Source of the DNA: Pseudomonadota bacterium
Lineage (GTDB): Bacteria; Pseudomonadota; Gammaproteobacteria; Steroidobacterales; Steroidobacteraceae
Assembly (NCBI GenBank): GCA_021838065.1
Contig: JAKCEJ010000153.1
Span: 1 to 7,118, forward strand
Direction of reading: 5' to 3'
DNA: 7,118 nt
Each line of letters begins with the position of its first letter. Within the stretch, counting starts at the first letter, position 1. The notes below the pieces were generated by a model. It was not told where the DNA came from, made no database searches, and worked only from the letters and a program-made list of their open reading frames with translations. The position numbers and the translations under genes were made by a program. Shown here piece after piece: positions 1 through 6,019 of this stretch.

Positions 1-312
1 CCCGCTCATCGGGCCCTGCTTGCCGAGCACGCGACCGGCACCGATCACTCCGGCGCAGTTGACCAGCAGGTTCAATCCGCCGAGGCGCTGCTGGGCCTCG
101 GCCATGGCCGCATCGACCCCGGACTCAGAGGTCACGTCACAGGGCAGGAAGTGCGCGTTGGGCCCGAGCGTCGCGGCCGCCGCCTCTCCCGGGGCTTGCT
201 GCACATCGAGCAGCGCCACGCGGGCGCCTTGCGCGATCAGATGGCGGGCGGTTGCCAGTCCCAGCCCGGAAGCGCCACCGGTGATGATGGCGCGGGCGTC
301 TTGAATCCTCAT
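1..312 (-). CDS. SDR-family 3-hydroxyacyl-CoA dehydrogenase, HSD10-like (partial, 3' end outside window)
   Basis: This is the N-terminal 104 residues of a classical short-chain dehydrogenase; the rest lies beyond the left edge. The Rossmann dinucleotide motif TGGASGLG is at residues 11-18. An acidic residue ends beta-strand 2 (D36, in VALLDV), which predicts NAD(H) rather than NADP(H). CDVT is at 58-61, and NCAG at 85-88 corresponds to the NNAG motif. The stretch after NCAG (VIGAGRVLGKQGPMSG) resembles the HSD17B10/type II 3-hydroxyacyl-CoA dehydrogenase branch, which oxidises 3-hydroxyacyl-CoA or 2-methyl-3-hydroxybutyryl-CoA to the 3-keto form. The catalytic Ser-Tyr-Lys residues would lie outside the window and cannot be checked. 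The ATG follows AGGGGGA at a short spacing (minus strand, 322-316). The gene begins 28 nt after the thiolase stop, so it is probably the third gene of the TetR-thiolase operon and supplies the thiolase's substrate. Another SDR specificity is possible. Confidence 0.88.
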   Translation of the reverse strand, partial: MRIQDARAIITGGASGLGLATARHLIAQGARVALLDVQQAPGEAAAATLGPNAHFLPCDVTSESGVDAAMAEAQQRLGGLNLLVNCAGVIGAGRVLGKQGPMSG

Positions 313-340
313 CGGTCCCCCTGGGTTTACGTGGATCCGC

Positions 341-1522
341 TTAGCCGACCCTCTCCACCGCCACCGCCACTGCCTCGCCGCCGCCGATGCACAGGGCGGC
401 GATGCCCCGTTTGCCGCCGCGCTCGCGCAGCGCATGCAGCAGCGTTGTCAGGATGCGCGCGCCGGTGGCGCCGAGCGGATGCCCGAGCGCACAAGCGCCC
501 CCGTTGACGTTGACGCGGGCATGATCGAGATTGAGATCGTGCATGGCGGCCAGGGTCACGGTCGCGAACGCCTCGTTGATCTCATAGAGGTCGACCTCTT
601 CCGCACGCCACTGCGCCGCAGCGAGAACCTTGCGCATGGCGCCCACCGGCGCGGTCGTGAACCACTCCGGCTCCTGTGCATGACTTGCATAGGCGACGAT
701 GCGCGCGAGCGGCTTCAGCTTGCGCGCGCGAGCGGCCTCGGCGCTCATCACCACCAACGCGGCGGCACCATCGGCGATCGAGGATGCGCTTGCCGCAGTG
801 ACGGTGCCGTCCTTGCTGAACGCAGGCCTGAGCGTGGGGATCTTCTGAATGTCGCAGGTGCCCGGTGTCTCGTCGCGCTCGATCAGGCTCTCGCCTTTGC
901 GGGTCTTGACGGTCACGGCGGCGATTTCGCCGCCGAAGGCGCCGGCCTGCGCCGCGAGCGCCCGGCGCACCGATTCGGCCGCGAACGCATCCTGCCGCTC
1001 ACGGGTGAACCCGTAGCGCGCCGCGGTGGCGTCCGCGAAGCAGCCCATGAGCTTGCCGTCGAAGGGGCTCTGCAGACCGTCGAGGAACATGTGATCGAGC
1101 ACTTCGCCATGGCCCATGCGATAGCCGCCGCGGGCCTTGGGCAGCAGGTACGGCGCCTGCGTCATCGACTCAATGCCGCCGGCGAGCACGATGTCGGCGC
1201 TGCCGGCGCGGATCTGGTCGGCGGCCAGCATCACCGCCTTCAGCCCCGAGCCGCACATCTTATTGATGGTGGTCGCGGGGACCGCCAGTGGCACGCCGGC
1301 CGCGATGGCGGCCTGGCGGGCCGGCGCCTGTCCGAGACCGGCCGGCAGCACGCACCCGAGAATCACCTCATTCGCCTCGGCGGCATCGATGCCCGCCGAC
1401 TCGATGGCGCTCCTCACTGCACAGGCGCCGAGCTGCGGAGCGCTCACCGTGCTGAAGACGCCCTGGAAGGCGCCGAGCGGGGTGCGCTTGGCGGCGGCGA
1501 TGACGATTTCGGTGCTCGACAT
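341..1522 (-). CDS. Acetyl-CoA acetyltransferase / 3-ketoacyl-CoA thiolase (type II thiolase)
   Basis: This is a complete thiolase of 393 residues, the usual family length. The nucleophilic cysteine is in NKMCGSG (C90). The NEAFA motif follows YEI, the general-base histidine is in GHPLGATG (H348), and the second catalytic cysteine is in CIGGGEA (C378). H348 and C378 match the numbering I recall for Zoogloea thiolase. The family cleaves acetoacetyl-CoA or longer and 2-methyl-branched 3-ketoacyl-CoAs with CoA, or runs in reverse as a condensing enzyme. The start at 1522 is preferred over an in-frame ATG at 1546 because GAGGAG sits 5 nt upstream of it (1533-1528) and the protein then begins at the canonical strand (SSTEIVIAAAKRTP). 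The upstream start would add eight residues and lacks a comparable site. It lies 28 nt after a TetR gene and 28 nt before an HSD10-like dehydrogenase, which favours a catabolic role in branched-chain or short-chain acyl-CoA breakdown. Chain-length specificity cannot be read from the sequence. Confidence 0.95.
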   Translation of the reverse strand: MSSTEIVIAAAKRTPLGAFQGVFSTVSAPQLGACAVRSAIESAGIDAAEANEVILGCVLPAGLGQAPARQAAIAAGVPLAVPATTINKMCGSGLKAVMLAADQIRAGSADIVLAGGIESMTQAPYLLPKARGGYRMGHGEVLDHMFLDGLQSPFDGKLMGCFADATAARYGFTRERQDAFAAESVRRALAAQAGAFGGEIAAVTVKTRKGESLIERDETPGTCDIQKIPTLRPAFSKDGTVTAASASSIADGAAALVVMSAEAARARKLKPLARIVAYASHAQEPEWFTTAPVGAMRKVLAAAQWRAEEVDLYEINEAFATVTLAAMHDLNLDHARVNVNGGACALGHPLGATGARILTTLLHALRERGGKRGIAALCIGGGEAVAVAVERVG

Positions 1523-1527
1523 GGACG

Positions 1528-1533
1528 CTCCTC
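1528..1533 (-). promoter_or_regulatory. Ribosome binding site that decides the thiolase start
   Basis: GAGGAG on the minus strand lies 5 nt upstream of the ATG at 1522. It favours that start over the in-frame ATG at 1546, which would place this purine run inside the coding sequence. Confidence 0.7.
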
Positions 1534-1550
1534 GGTGCAGGTTCACGCGT

Positions 1551-2282
1551 TCAGCGCGCGAGGCGGCCGGCGGACCGGCGGCTGACCAGCGCGCTCGCGC
1601 GCGGCATCAGTCCGTTCTCGAACACGGTGACGAACGCGGCGGCGATCTCGACGCCGGTCATGGATTGATCTTCCCGGTACCAGTGCGCGATCCAGTTGAG
1701 CGCGCCGGCCAGCGCAAAGGCGGTCATTTTCGGATCGCACGGATGAATCGAGCCGTCCTGCATGCCCTCGCGCAGCAGCCGGCGGATGCCCTGATCGATC
1801 TCGGACTTCAGCGATTTGATGTGCGCGCTCATCGCCGGGGACAGGTCCTGATCCTCGGCGCGCACCATGGACCAGCCGAACTCGGAGGCGAGCGCCTGCC
1901 CGTAGTGGCCGAGCACCGCATTCAGCCGCTCGCGGGCGTTGACCTTGAGCTGGCGCGCCTGACGGAAGGCGCGGCGGATCGGCTCGATGCCGGCGACGAA
2001 GCACTCGAACAACAGCTGCTCCTTGTTCGAGACGTAGTAATAGACCGTCGGCTTGCTGACCTCGAGCGCCGCGGCGATGTCATCGAGCGAGGTGTTGTGA
2101 TATCCCTTGAGGTTGAAGGCGTGTGCCGCAGCGCGGATCACCGCCTCGCGCTTGATCTGACGGTCGCGCACGCGCTCGCGGCTCGCGCGCCACGGCGAGC
2201 TGCGCGGGGCGGCGGTCGTGCTCGCCGGACTTGCCGCGAGGGGCGCTCGTGCGGGCGCTGTTTTGCGTCGGCTGGCTGGCAT
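1551..2282 (-). CDS. TetR/AcrR-family transcriptional regulator
   Basis: This 243-residue protein has a TetR-type DNA-binding domain at about residues 43-92. The helix-turn-helix core runs from SLDDIAAALEVSKP through TVYYYVSNKEQLL (about 65-91), the conserved TetR signature. The remainder (about 95-230) is a helical ligand-binding and dimerisation region with Trp and His residues (for example in FGWSMVR and LNWIAHWYRED). The ligand is unknown; related regulators of lipid catabolism bind acyl-CoAs. The first roughly 37 residues are rich in Ala, Ser, Pro and Arg, which is long for the family. No Shine-Dalgarno is visible before ATG 2282, and an in-frame GTG at 2171 (residue 38, RVRDRQIK) is an alternative start giving a more typical length. 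It is first in the operon with the thiolase and dehydrogenase and divergent from the mutase gene. It therefore probably represses its own operon and perhaps the mutase through the shared control region (inference). Confidence 0.93.
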   Translation of the reverse strand: MPASRRKTAPARAPLAASPASTTAAPRSSPWRASRERVRDRQIKREAVIRAAAHAFNLKGYHNTSLDDIAAALEVSKPTVYYYVSNKEQLLFECFVAGIEPIRRAFRQARQLKVNARERLNAVLGHYGQALASEFGWSMVRAEDQDLSPAMSAHIKSLKSEIDQGIRRLLREGMQDGSIHPCDPKMTAFALAGALNWIAHWYREDQSMTGVEIAAAFVTVFENGLMPRASALVSRRSAGRLAR

Positions 2283-2328
2283 GGCGGTTCAGGAGGGGCC
2301 CATTGCGGTGCAGGGCCCGGGCGAGAGA

Positions 2329-2334
2329 AGTATA
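2329..2334 (-). promoter_or_regulatory. Candidate -10 element for the tetR-thiolase-dehydrogenase operon
   Basis: On the minus strand TATACT matches five of six bases of the sigma70 -10 consensus, in an otherwise very GC-rich region. It would give a 5' leader of roughly 40 nt before ATG 2282. The bases 16-18 nt further upstream do not resemble TTGACA, so an activator or a weak -35 would be needed. Confidence is limited accordingly. Confidence 0.35.
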
Positions 2335-2440
2335 GCCTCACGGCGTGCGTTGTGCGCGGCCGGTGCCTCGCGTGGATTCACAAGCCAGTGGTGCGCGAGG
2401 TGCGCGAGGTGCACATATTCCTCGAGCGCAGCGGCGCGGA

Positions 2441-2456
2441 CCGGTGCGTTGACCGG
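2441..2456. promoter_or_regulatory. Inverted repeat CCGGT-N6-ACCGG overlapping the -35 (candidate operator 1)
   Basis: The arms are perfect (CCGGT 2441-2445, ACCGG 2452-2456) and the right arm covers part of the proposed -35 hexamer. The same half-sites recur in the larger inverted repeat 42 bp downstream. TetR proteins bind palindromes as dimers, so this is a candidate site for the adjacent regulator. The short arms in GC-rich DNA make chance a real possibility. Confidence 0.3.
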
Positions 2457-2478
2457 CCGGGCGCCCATGCATCATACT
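2449..2478 (+). promoter_or_regulatory. Candidate sigma70-type promoter for the fused mutase gene
   Basis: TTGACC (2449-2454, five of six to the -35 consensus) is followed after 18 nt by CATACT (2473-2478, four of six to the -10 consensus). Transcription would begin near 2485, leaving a leader of about 58 nt before ATG 2543. The hexamers stand out from a GC-rich background, but a chance match is possible. Confidence 0.4.
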
Positions 2479-2479
2479 G

Positions 2480-2500
2480 GCCGGTAGCCATCCTACCGGC
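2480..2500. promoter_or_regulatory. 21-nt inverted repeat at the predicted transcription start of the mutase gene (candidate operator 2)
   Basis: Perfect 8-bp arms, GCCGGTAG (2480-2487) and CTACCGGC (2493-2500), flank a 5-nt spacer. Size and symmetry suit a TetR-family dimer site, and the position just downstream of the proposed -10 would let a bound repressor block initiation. It contains the CCGGT/ACCGG half-sites also seen at 2441-2456. It could instead form an RNA hairpin in the mutase leader. Confidence 0.45.
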
Positions 2501-2542
2501 GCGTAAAGACCTGCGTCCCGCCGAGCGCCCAGCGAGCGAGCC

Positions 2543-5500
2543 ATGCTGCCGAAGCACACCAGTGCCGTCCCTTCCGCCCGTGCCGAGGACCCCGTCCCAG
2601 CGCCCCAGGGCGCCCCGCTGCGCTTCGTCTCGGCGGCGTCGCTCTTCGACGGCCACGACGCGGCGATCAATATGATCCGCCGGCTGCTGCAGGCGCATGG
2701 GGCGGAAGTGGTCCACCTCGGGCACAACCGCAGCGTCGCGGAGATTGTGCGGGCGGCGATCCAGGAGGATGCGGACGCCATCGCCGCGAGCTCGTACCAG
2801 GGTGGCCACAACGAGTACTTCGCTTTCATGGTCGACATGCTGCGCGAGCGAGGCTGCCCGCACATCCGTGTCGTGGTCGGCGGCGGCGGCACGATCGCGC
2901 CGCAGGAGATCGAAGCGCTCGAGCGCTACGGGGTCGAGCGGATCTACACCCCCGAGGACGGCCGCCGCTTGGGGCTCGACGGCATGATAGAGGATGTGTT
3001 CGCCCGCGTGCGCGCGGCGCGCAAGCCGCCGTACGAAACGCGCCCGCTCACGGCGCGCGACCCGGCGCAGATCGCCCGGGCGATCACGGTGCTTGAGAAC
3101 GCCGCGCCGGGACAGCCGGAGCTCGAGCAGATCCGTCGCTCCATCCAGCGCTCGCCGAACCGCGTGCCGGTCGTCGGCATCACCGGTAGCGGCGGGGCCG
3201 GCAAGTCCAGTCTCACGGATGAGCTGCTGGCACGGCTGCTGCGGGAGTTTCCGGACCGCCAGATCGCCGTCGTCGCCATGGACCCGACGCGCCGACGCAG
3301 CGGCGGGGCGCTGCTCGGCGACCGCATCCGCATGAACAGCCTTGATTCGGATGCGATCTTCATGCGCTCGCTCGCGACGCGCCGTCAGCACATGGCCACC
3401 GCCGCGGTGCTGAAGGATGTCATCCAGCTCTATCAGGCCGCGGGCTTCGATCTGATTCTGGTCGAGACGGCCGGCACCGGCCAGGCCGACAGCGAGATCG
3501 TCGATCTCGCCGATGTGTCGCTCTACGTGATGACCGGCGAATACGGCGCGGCCAGCCAGCTCGAGAAGATCGACATGCTCGATTACGCCGATCTGGTCGT
3601 TCTCAACAAGAGCGACAAGCGCGGCGCGAGCGACAGCCTGCGCGACGTGCGCAAGCAGTGGCGGCGCAATCATCCTCAGGCGAAGCACCTCGCCGATGCC
3701 GACCTGCCGGTTTTCCCGACAATCGCCAGCCGCTTCAACGATTCCGGCGTCAATCAGCTGTTTGCGGCGCTGTGCCGTACGATCACGGGCAAGCGCATCG
3801 GCGCGGCCCGCTGGGAGACCGGCAACGCGGGGCCGGAGCAGATCGGGGCGCGCGAGCCGCTGATCCCGGGGGCGCGCGTGCGCTATCTGGCCGAGATCGC
3901 GCGGCACGGCCGCGAGGCGTACGAGCGCATCGAGCGCCAGGCCGAGGCGGCGCGGCGCGCGGGCGGCCTGTATCGGGCGCTCGAGACGCTCGCGGACGAG
4001 CCGCTGCCGGCGCCGCTCGAGCCGTACCCGGATGAGGCACTGCGCGCGGCGGGCGACAGCACGCGGCGCGATCTGCGCGCCGCCTACAACCGGGCGCTCG
4101 CCGAAGTCGGCGCCGAGGGCATCGCCGAGTTGAAGGCTTGGCCAGCGCGCTCGCGCGCGGCGAGCGAGGAGACGTATTCCTACACCGTGCGCGGGCGGGA
4201 GGTGACCGGGGAGAACTACACGGAAACCCTCTCTCACCAGCGCGTACCGAAAATCGCGGTGCCGAAGCTGCGCGACTGGGGGGAGCTGTTGCGCTTCATC
4301 GGCACCGAGAATCTGCCCGGTGCGTTCCCCTACACCGGCGGGGTGTATCCGTACCGGCGCGAGCAGGAGGATCCGACTCGCATGTTCGCCGGCGAGGGTG
4401 CGCCGGAGCGGACCAACCGGCGCTTCCACTACCTGGCGCAGGGCCATGGCGCAGCCCGCCTGTCGACGGCCTTCGATTCGACGACGCTCTACGGCGAGGA
4501 CCCGGATATGCGCCCGGATATCTACGGGCGCACGGGCAACTCCGGGGTATCGGTGGCCACGCTCGATGACATGAAGAAGCTCTACTCGGGCTTCGATCTC
4601 GCGCGGCCCACGACGTCGGTGTCCATGACCATAAACGGCCCGGCGCCGATGATCCTCGCGATGTTCCTCAACACCGCGGTCGATCAGCGCGTCGAGCGTT
4701 ACCTGCGCGCCGAGGGCCGCTGGAGCGAGGCCGAGCGGCGCATCGAGGCGCTGCACCGGGAGGCGGCCGAGCGCGGTGCGCCGCCGCCGGCCTATCGAGG
4801 CGAGCTGCCCGCCGGGCATGACGGCTCGGGGCTGGCGCTGCTCGGGGTCACCGGCGATCAGTTGCTCGAGCCCGAGGTCTACGAGCGCATCAAGGCCGAG
4901 ACGCTGAGCGCGGTGCGCGGCACGGTGCAGGCGGACATCCTGAAGGAGGATCAGGCGCAGAACACCTGCATCTTCTCCACCGAGTTCGCGCTGCGCATGA
5001 TGGGCGACGTGCAGCAGTACTTCATCGAGCGTCAGGTGCGCAATTTCTACTCGGTGTCGATTTCCGGCTACCACATCGCCGAGGCGGGGGCGAATCCGAT
5101 CTCGCAGCTCGCCTTCACGCTGGCCAACGGCTTCACGATCGTCGAGTACTACCTGGCGCGCGGCATGAAGATCGACGATTTCGCGCCCAACCTGTCGTTT
5201 TTCTTCTCCAACGGCATGGATCCGGAGTATGCGGTCATCGGCCGCGTGGCGCGGCGCATCTGGGCGCGCGCCATGCGCGATCTGTACCGCGCCGGGCCGC
5301 GCAGCCAGATGCTCAAGTACCACGTGCAGACCTCGGGACGGAGCTTGCACGCGCGCGAGATCTCCTTCAACGACATCCGCACCACGCTGCAGGCCGTGTA
5401 CGCCCTGTTCGACAACTGCAACAGCCTGCACACCAACGCCTACGACGAGGCGCTGACCACTCCGACGGAGGAGAGCGTGCGGCGGGCGGTGGCCATTCAG

Positions 5501-6019
5501 CTCATCATCAACCGCGAACTCGGCTTGAACAAGACACAGAATCCCTGGCAGGGCTCTTTCGCCATCGAGTACCTGACGGACCTGGTGGAGGAGGCGGTCT
5601 ACCGGGAATTCGACGCGCTGAGCGAGCGCGGCGGGGTGCTCGGGGCCATGGAGACGATGTACCAGAGGGGCAAGATCCAGGAGGAGTCGCTGTATTACGA
5701 GACCCGCAAGCACGACGGCACCCTGCCGATCGTCGGGGTCAACACCTTTCTGTCGAAGTCCGACGCCGAAGCCGAGCATGCGCACGCCGAGCTCATTCGC
5801 TCGACCGAGGAGGAGAAACAGGCTCAGGTGGCGTCCGTGAATGCCTTTCAGGCGCGCAACGTCGCACGCGCGCCGCAGGCGCTCGCGCGGCTGAAGAACG
5901 TCGCGCGCAGCGGCGGCAACGTGTTCGAGGAGCTGATGCAGACCGTCAAGATCTGCTCACTCGGGCAGGTCTCCCACGCCCTGTACGAGGTCGGCGGCCG
6001 CTACCGGCGCAACATGTGA
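2543..6019 (+). CDS. icmF: Fused acyl-CoA mutase/G-protein chaperone, IcmF type (isobutyryl-CoA mutase-like)
   Basis: This 1158-residue protein is a coenzyme B12-dependent radical mutase fused to its own GTPase chaperone; it is unrelated to the type VI secretion IcmF. The B12-binding domain (about 27-160) has DGHD with the cobalt-ligating H38, SSYQGGH (83-89) and a GGGG loop (113-116). The MeaB-like GTPase (about 205-420) has P-loop GSGGAGKS (215-222), DPTRRRSGGALLGDR (247-261), VETAG (307-311) and NKSD (355-358). A helical linker leads to the substrate-binding TIM barrel (about 550-1158), with TSVSMTINGPAP, DILKEDQAQNT and SGYHIAEAGANP. Known family members interconvert isobutyryl-CoA and n-butyryl-CoA, some also isovaleryl-CoA and pivalyl-CoA, and the GTPase domain gates cofactor loading. 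Q806 replaces the carboxylate-binding Arg of methylmalonyl-CoA mutase, arguing against methylmalonyl-CoA as substrate. Y602 occupies the position where I recall Phe in characterised IcmFs, so the exact substrate is uncertain. Residues 716-790 carry a long insertion. ATG 2543 has only a weak purine-rich site (GCGAG) before it; no better in-frame start is seen. The 3' end overlaps plsC by 63 bp. Confidence 0.95.
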   Translation: MLPKHTSAVPSARAEDPVPAPQGAPLRFVSAASLFDGHDAAINMIRRLLQAHGAEVVHLGHNRSVAEIVRAAIQEDADAIAASSYQGGHNEYFAFMVDMLRERGCPHIRVVVGGGGTIAPQEIEALERYGVERIYTPEDGRRLGLDGMIEDVFARVRAARKPPYETRPLTARDPAQIARAITVLENAAPGQPELEQIRRSIQRSPNRVPVVGITGSGGAGKSSLTDELLARLLREFPDRQIAVVAMDPTRRRSGGALLGDRIRMNSLDSDAIFMRSLATRRQHMATAAVLKDVIQLYQAAGFDLILVETAGTGQADSEIVDLADVSLYVMTGEYGAASQLEKIDMLDYADLVVLNKSDKRGASDSLRDVRKQWRRNHPQAKHLADADLPVFPTIASRFNDSGVNQLFAALCRTITGKRIGAARWETGNAGPEQIGAREPLIPGARVRYLAEIARHGREAYERIERQAEAARRAGGLYRALETLADEPLPAPLEPYPDEALRAAGDSTRRDLRAAYNRALAEVGAEGIAELKAWPARSRAASEETYSYTVRGREVTGENYTETLSHQRVPKIAVPKLRDWGELLRFIGTENLPGAFPYTGGVYPYRREQEDPTRMFAGEGAPERTNRRFHYLAQGHGAARLSTAFDSTTLYGEDPDMRPDIYGRTGNSGVSVATLDDMKKLYSGFDLARPTTSVSMTINGPAPMILAMFLNTAVDQRVERYLRAEGRWSEAERRIEALHREAAERGAPPPAYRGELPAGHDGSGLALLGVTGDQLLEPEVYERIKAETLSAVRGTVQADILKEDQAQNTCIFSTEFALRMMGDVQQYFIERQVRNFYSVSISGYHIAEAGANPISQLAFTLANGFTIVEYYLARGMKIDDFAPNLSFFFSNGMDPEYAVIGRVARRIWARAMRDLYRAGPRSQMLKYHVQTSGRSLHAREISFNDIRTTLQAVYALFDNCNSLHTNAYDEALTTPTEESVRRAVAIQLIINRELGLNKTQNPWQGSFAIEYLTDLVEEAVYREFDALSERGGVLGAMETMYQRGKIQEESLYYETRKHDGTLPIVGVNTFLSKSDAEAEHAHAELIRSTEEEKQAQVASVNAFQARNVARAPQALARLKNVARSGGNVFEELMQTVKICSLGQVSHALYEVGGRYRRNM

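Larger units (their letters stand above)
2283..2542. promoter_or_regulatory. Divergent intergenic control region between the tetR operon and the fused mutase gene
   Basis: These 260 nt separate two divergent genes, so they must hold both promoters. On the plus side are a sigma70-like hexamer pair and two inverted repeats (separate entries). On the minus side is a good -10 hexamer (separate entry). A 9-bp tandem repeat of GTGCGCGAG lies between them at 2391-2408, with a partial third copy. I see no small gene or RNA that I can support here. Confidence 0.75.

Noticed and set aside
313..1550. Possible defence, phage or mobile-element content suggested by the recombinase at the right edge.
   Set aside because: The recombinase fragment reads as housekeeping XerD. 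No terminal repeats, transposase, tRNA attachment site or compositional break is visible in the window.
2291..2335. Plus-strand AGGAGG followed by TTG and a 10-codon open frame in the control region, resembling a leader peptide.
   Set aside because: It lies upstream of the proposed mutase promoter, within the tetR leader, so it would not be on the mutase transcript. The peptide shows no regulatory codon run, and the purine run is more simply chance.
434..2675. Long plus-strand open frames across the thiolase and TetR genes (434-1585 and 1137-2675).
   Set aside because: They are antisense shadows of genes with intact catalytic or DNA-binding motifs, and their translations resemble no family.
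2378..5785. A 1135-codon open frame antisense to the fused mutase gene.
   Set aside because: Its translation is Arg-, His-, Ala- and Leu-rich with no recognisable domain. It mirrors the GC-biased codon positions of the real gene opposite, whose B12, GTPase and mutase motifs are unmistakable.
2543..6019. Calling the fused gene methylmalonyl-CoA mutase.
   Set aside because: The domain order B12-GTPase-mutase in one chain is that of IcmF, and Gln806 replaces the carboxylate-binding Arg needed for methylmalonyl-CoA.
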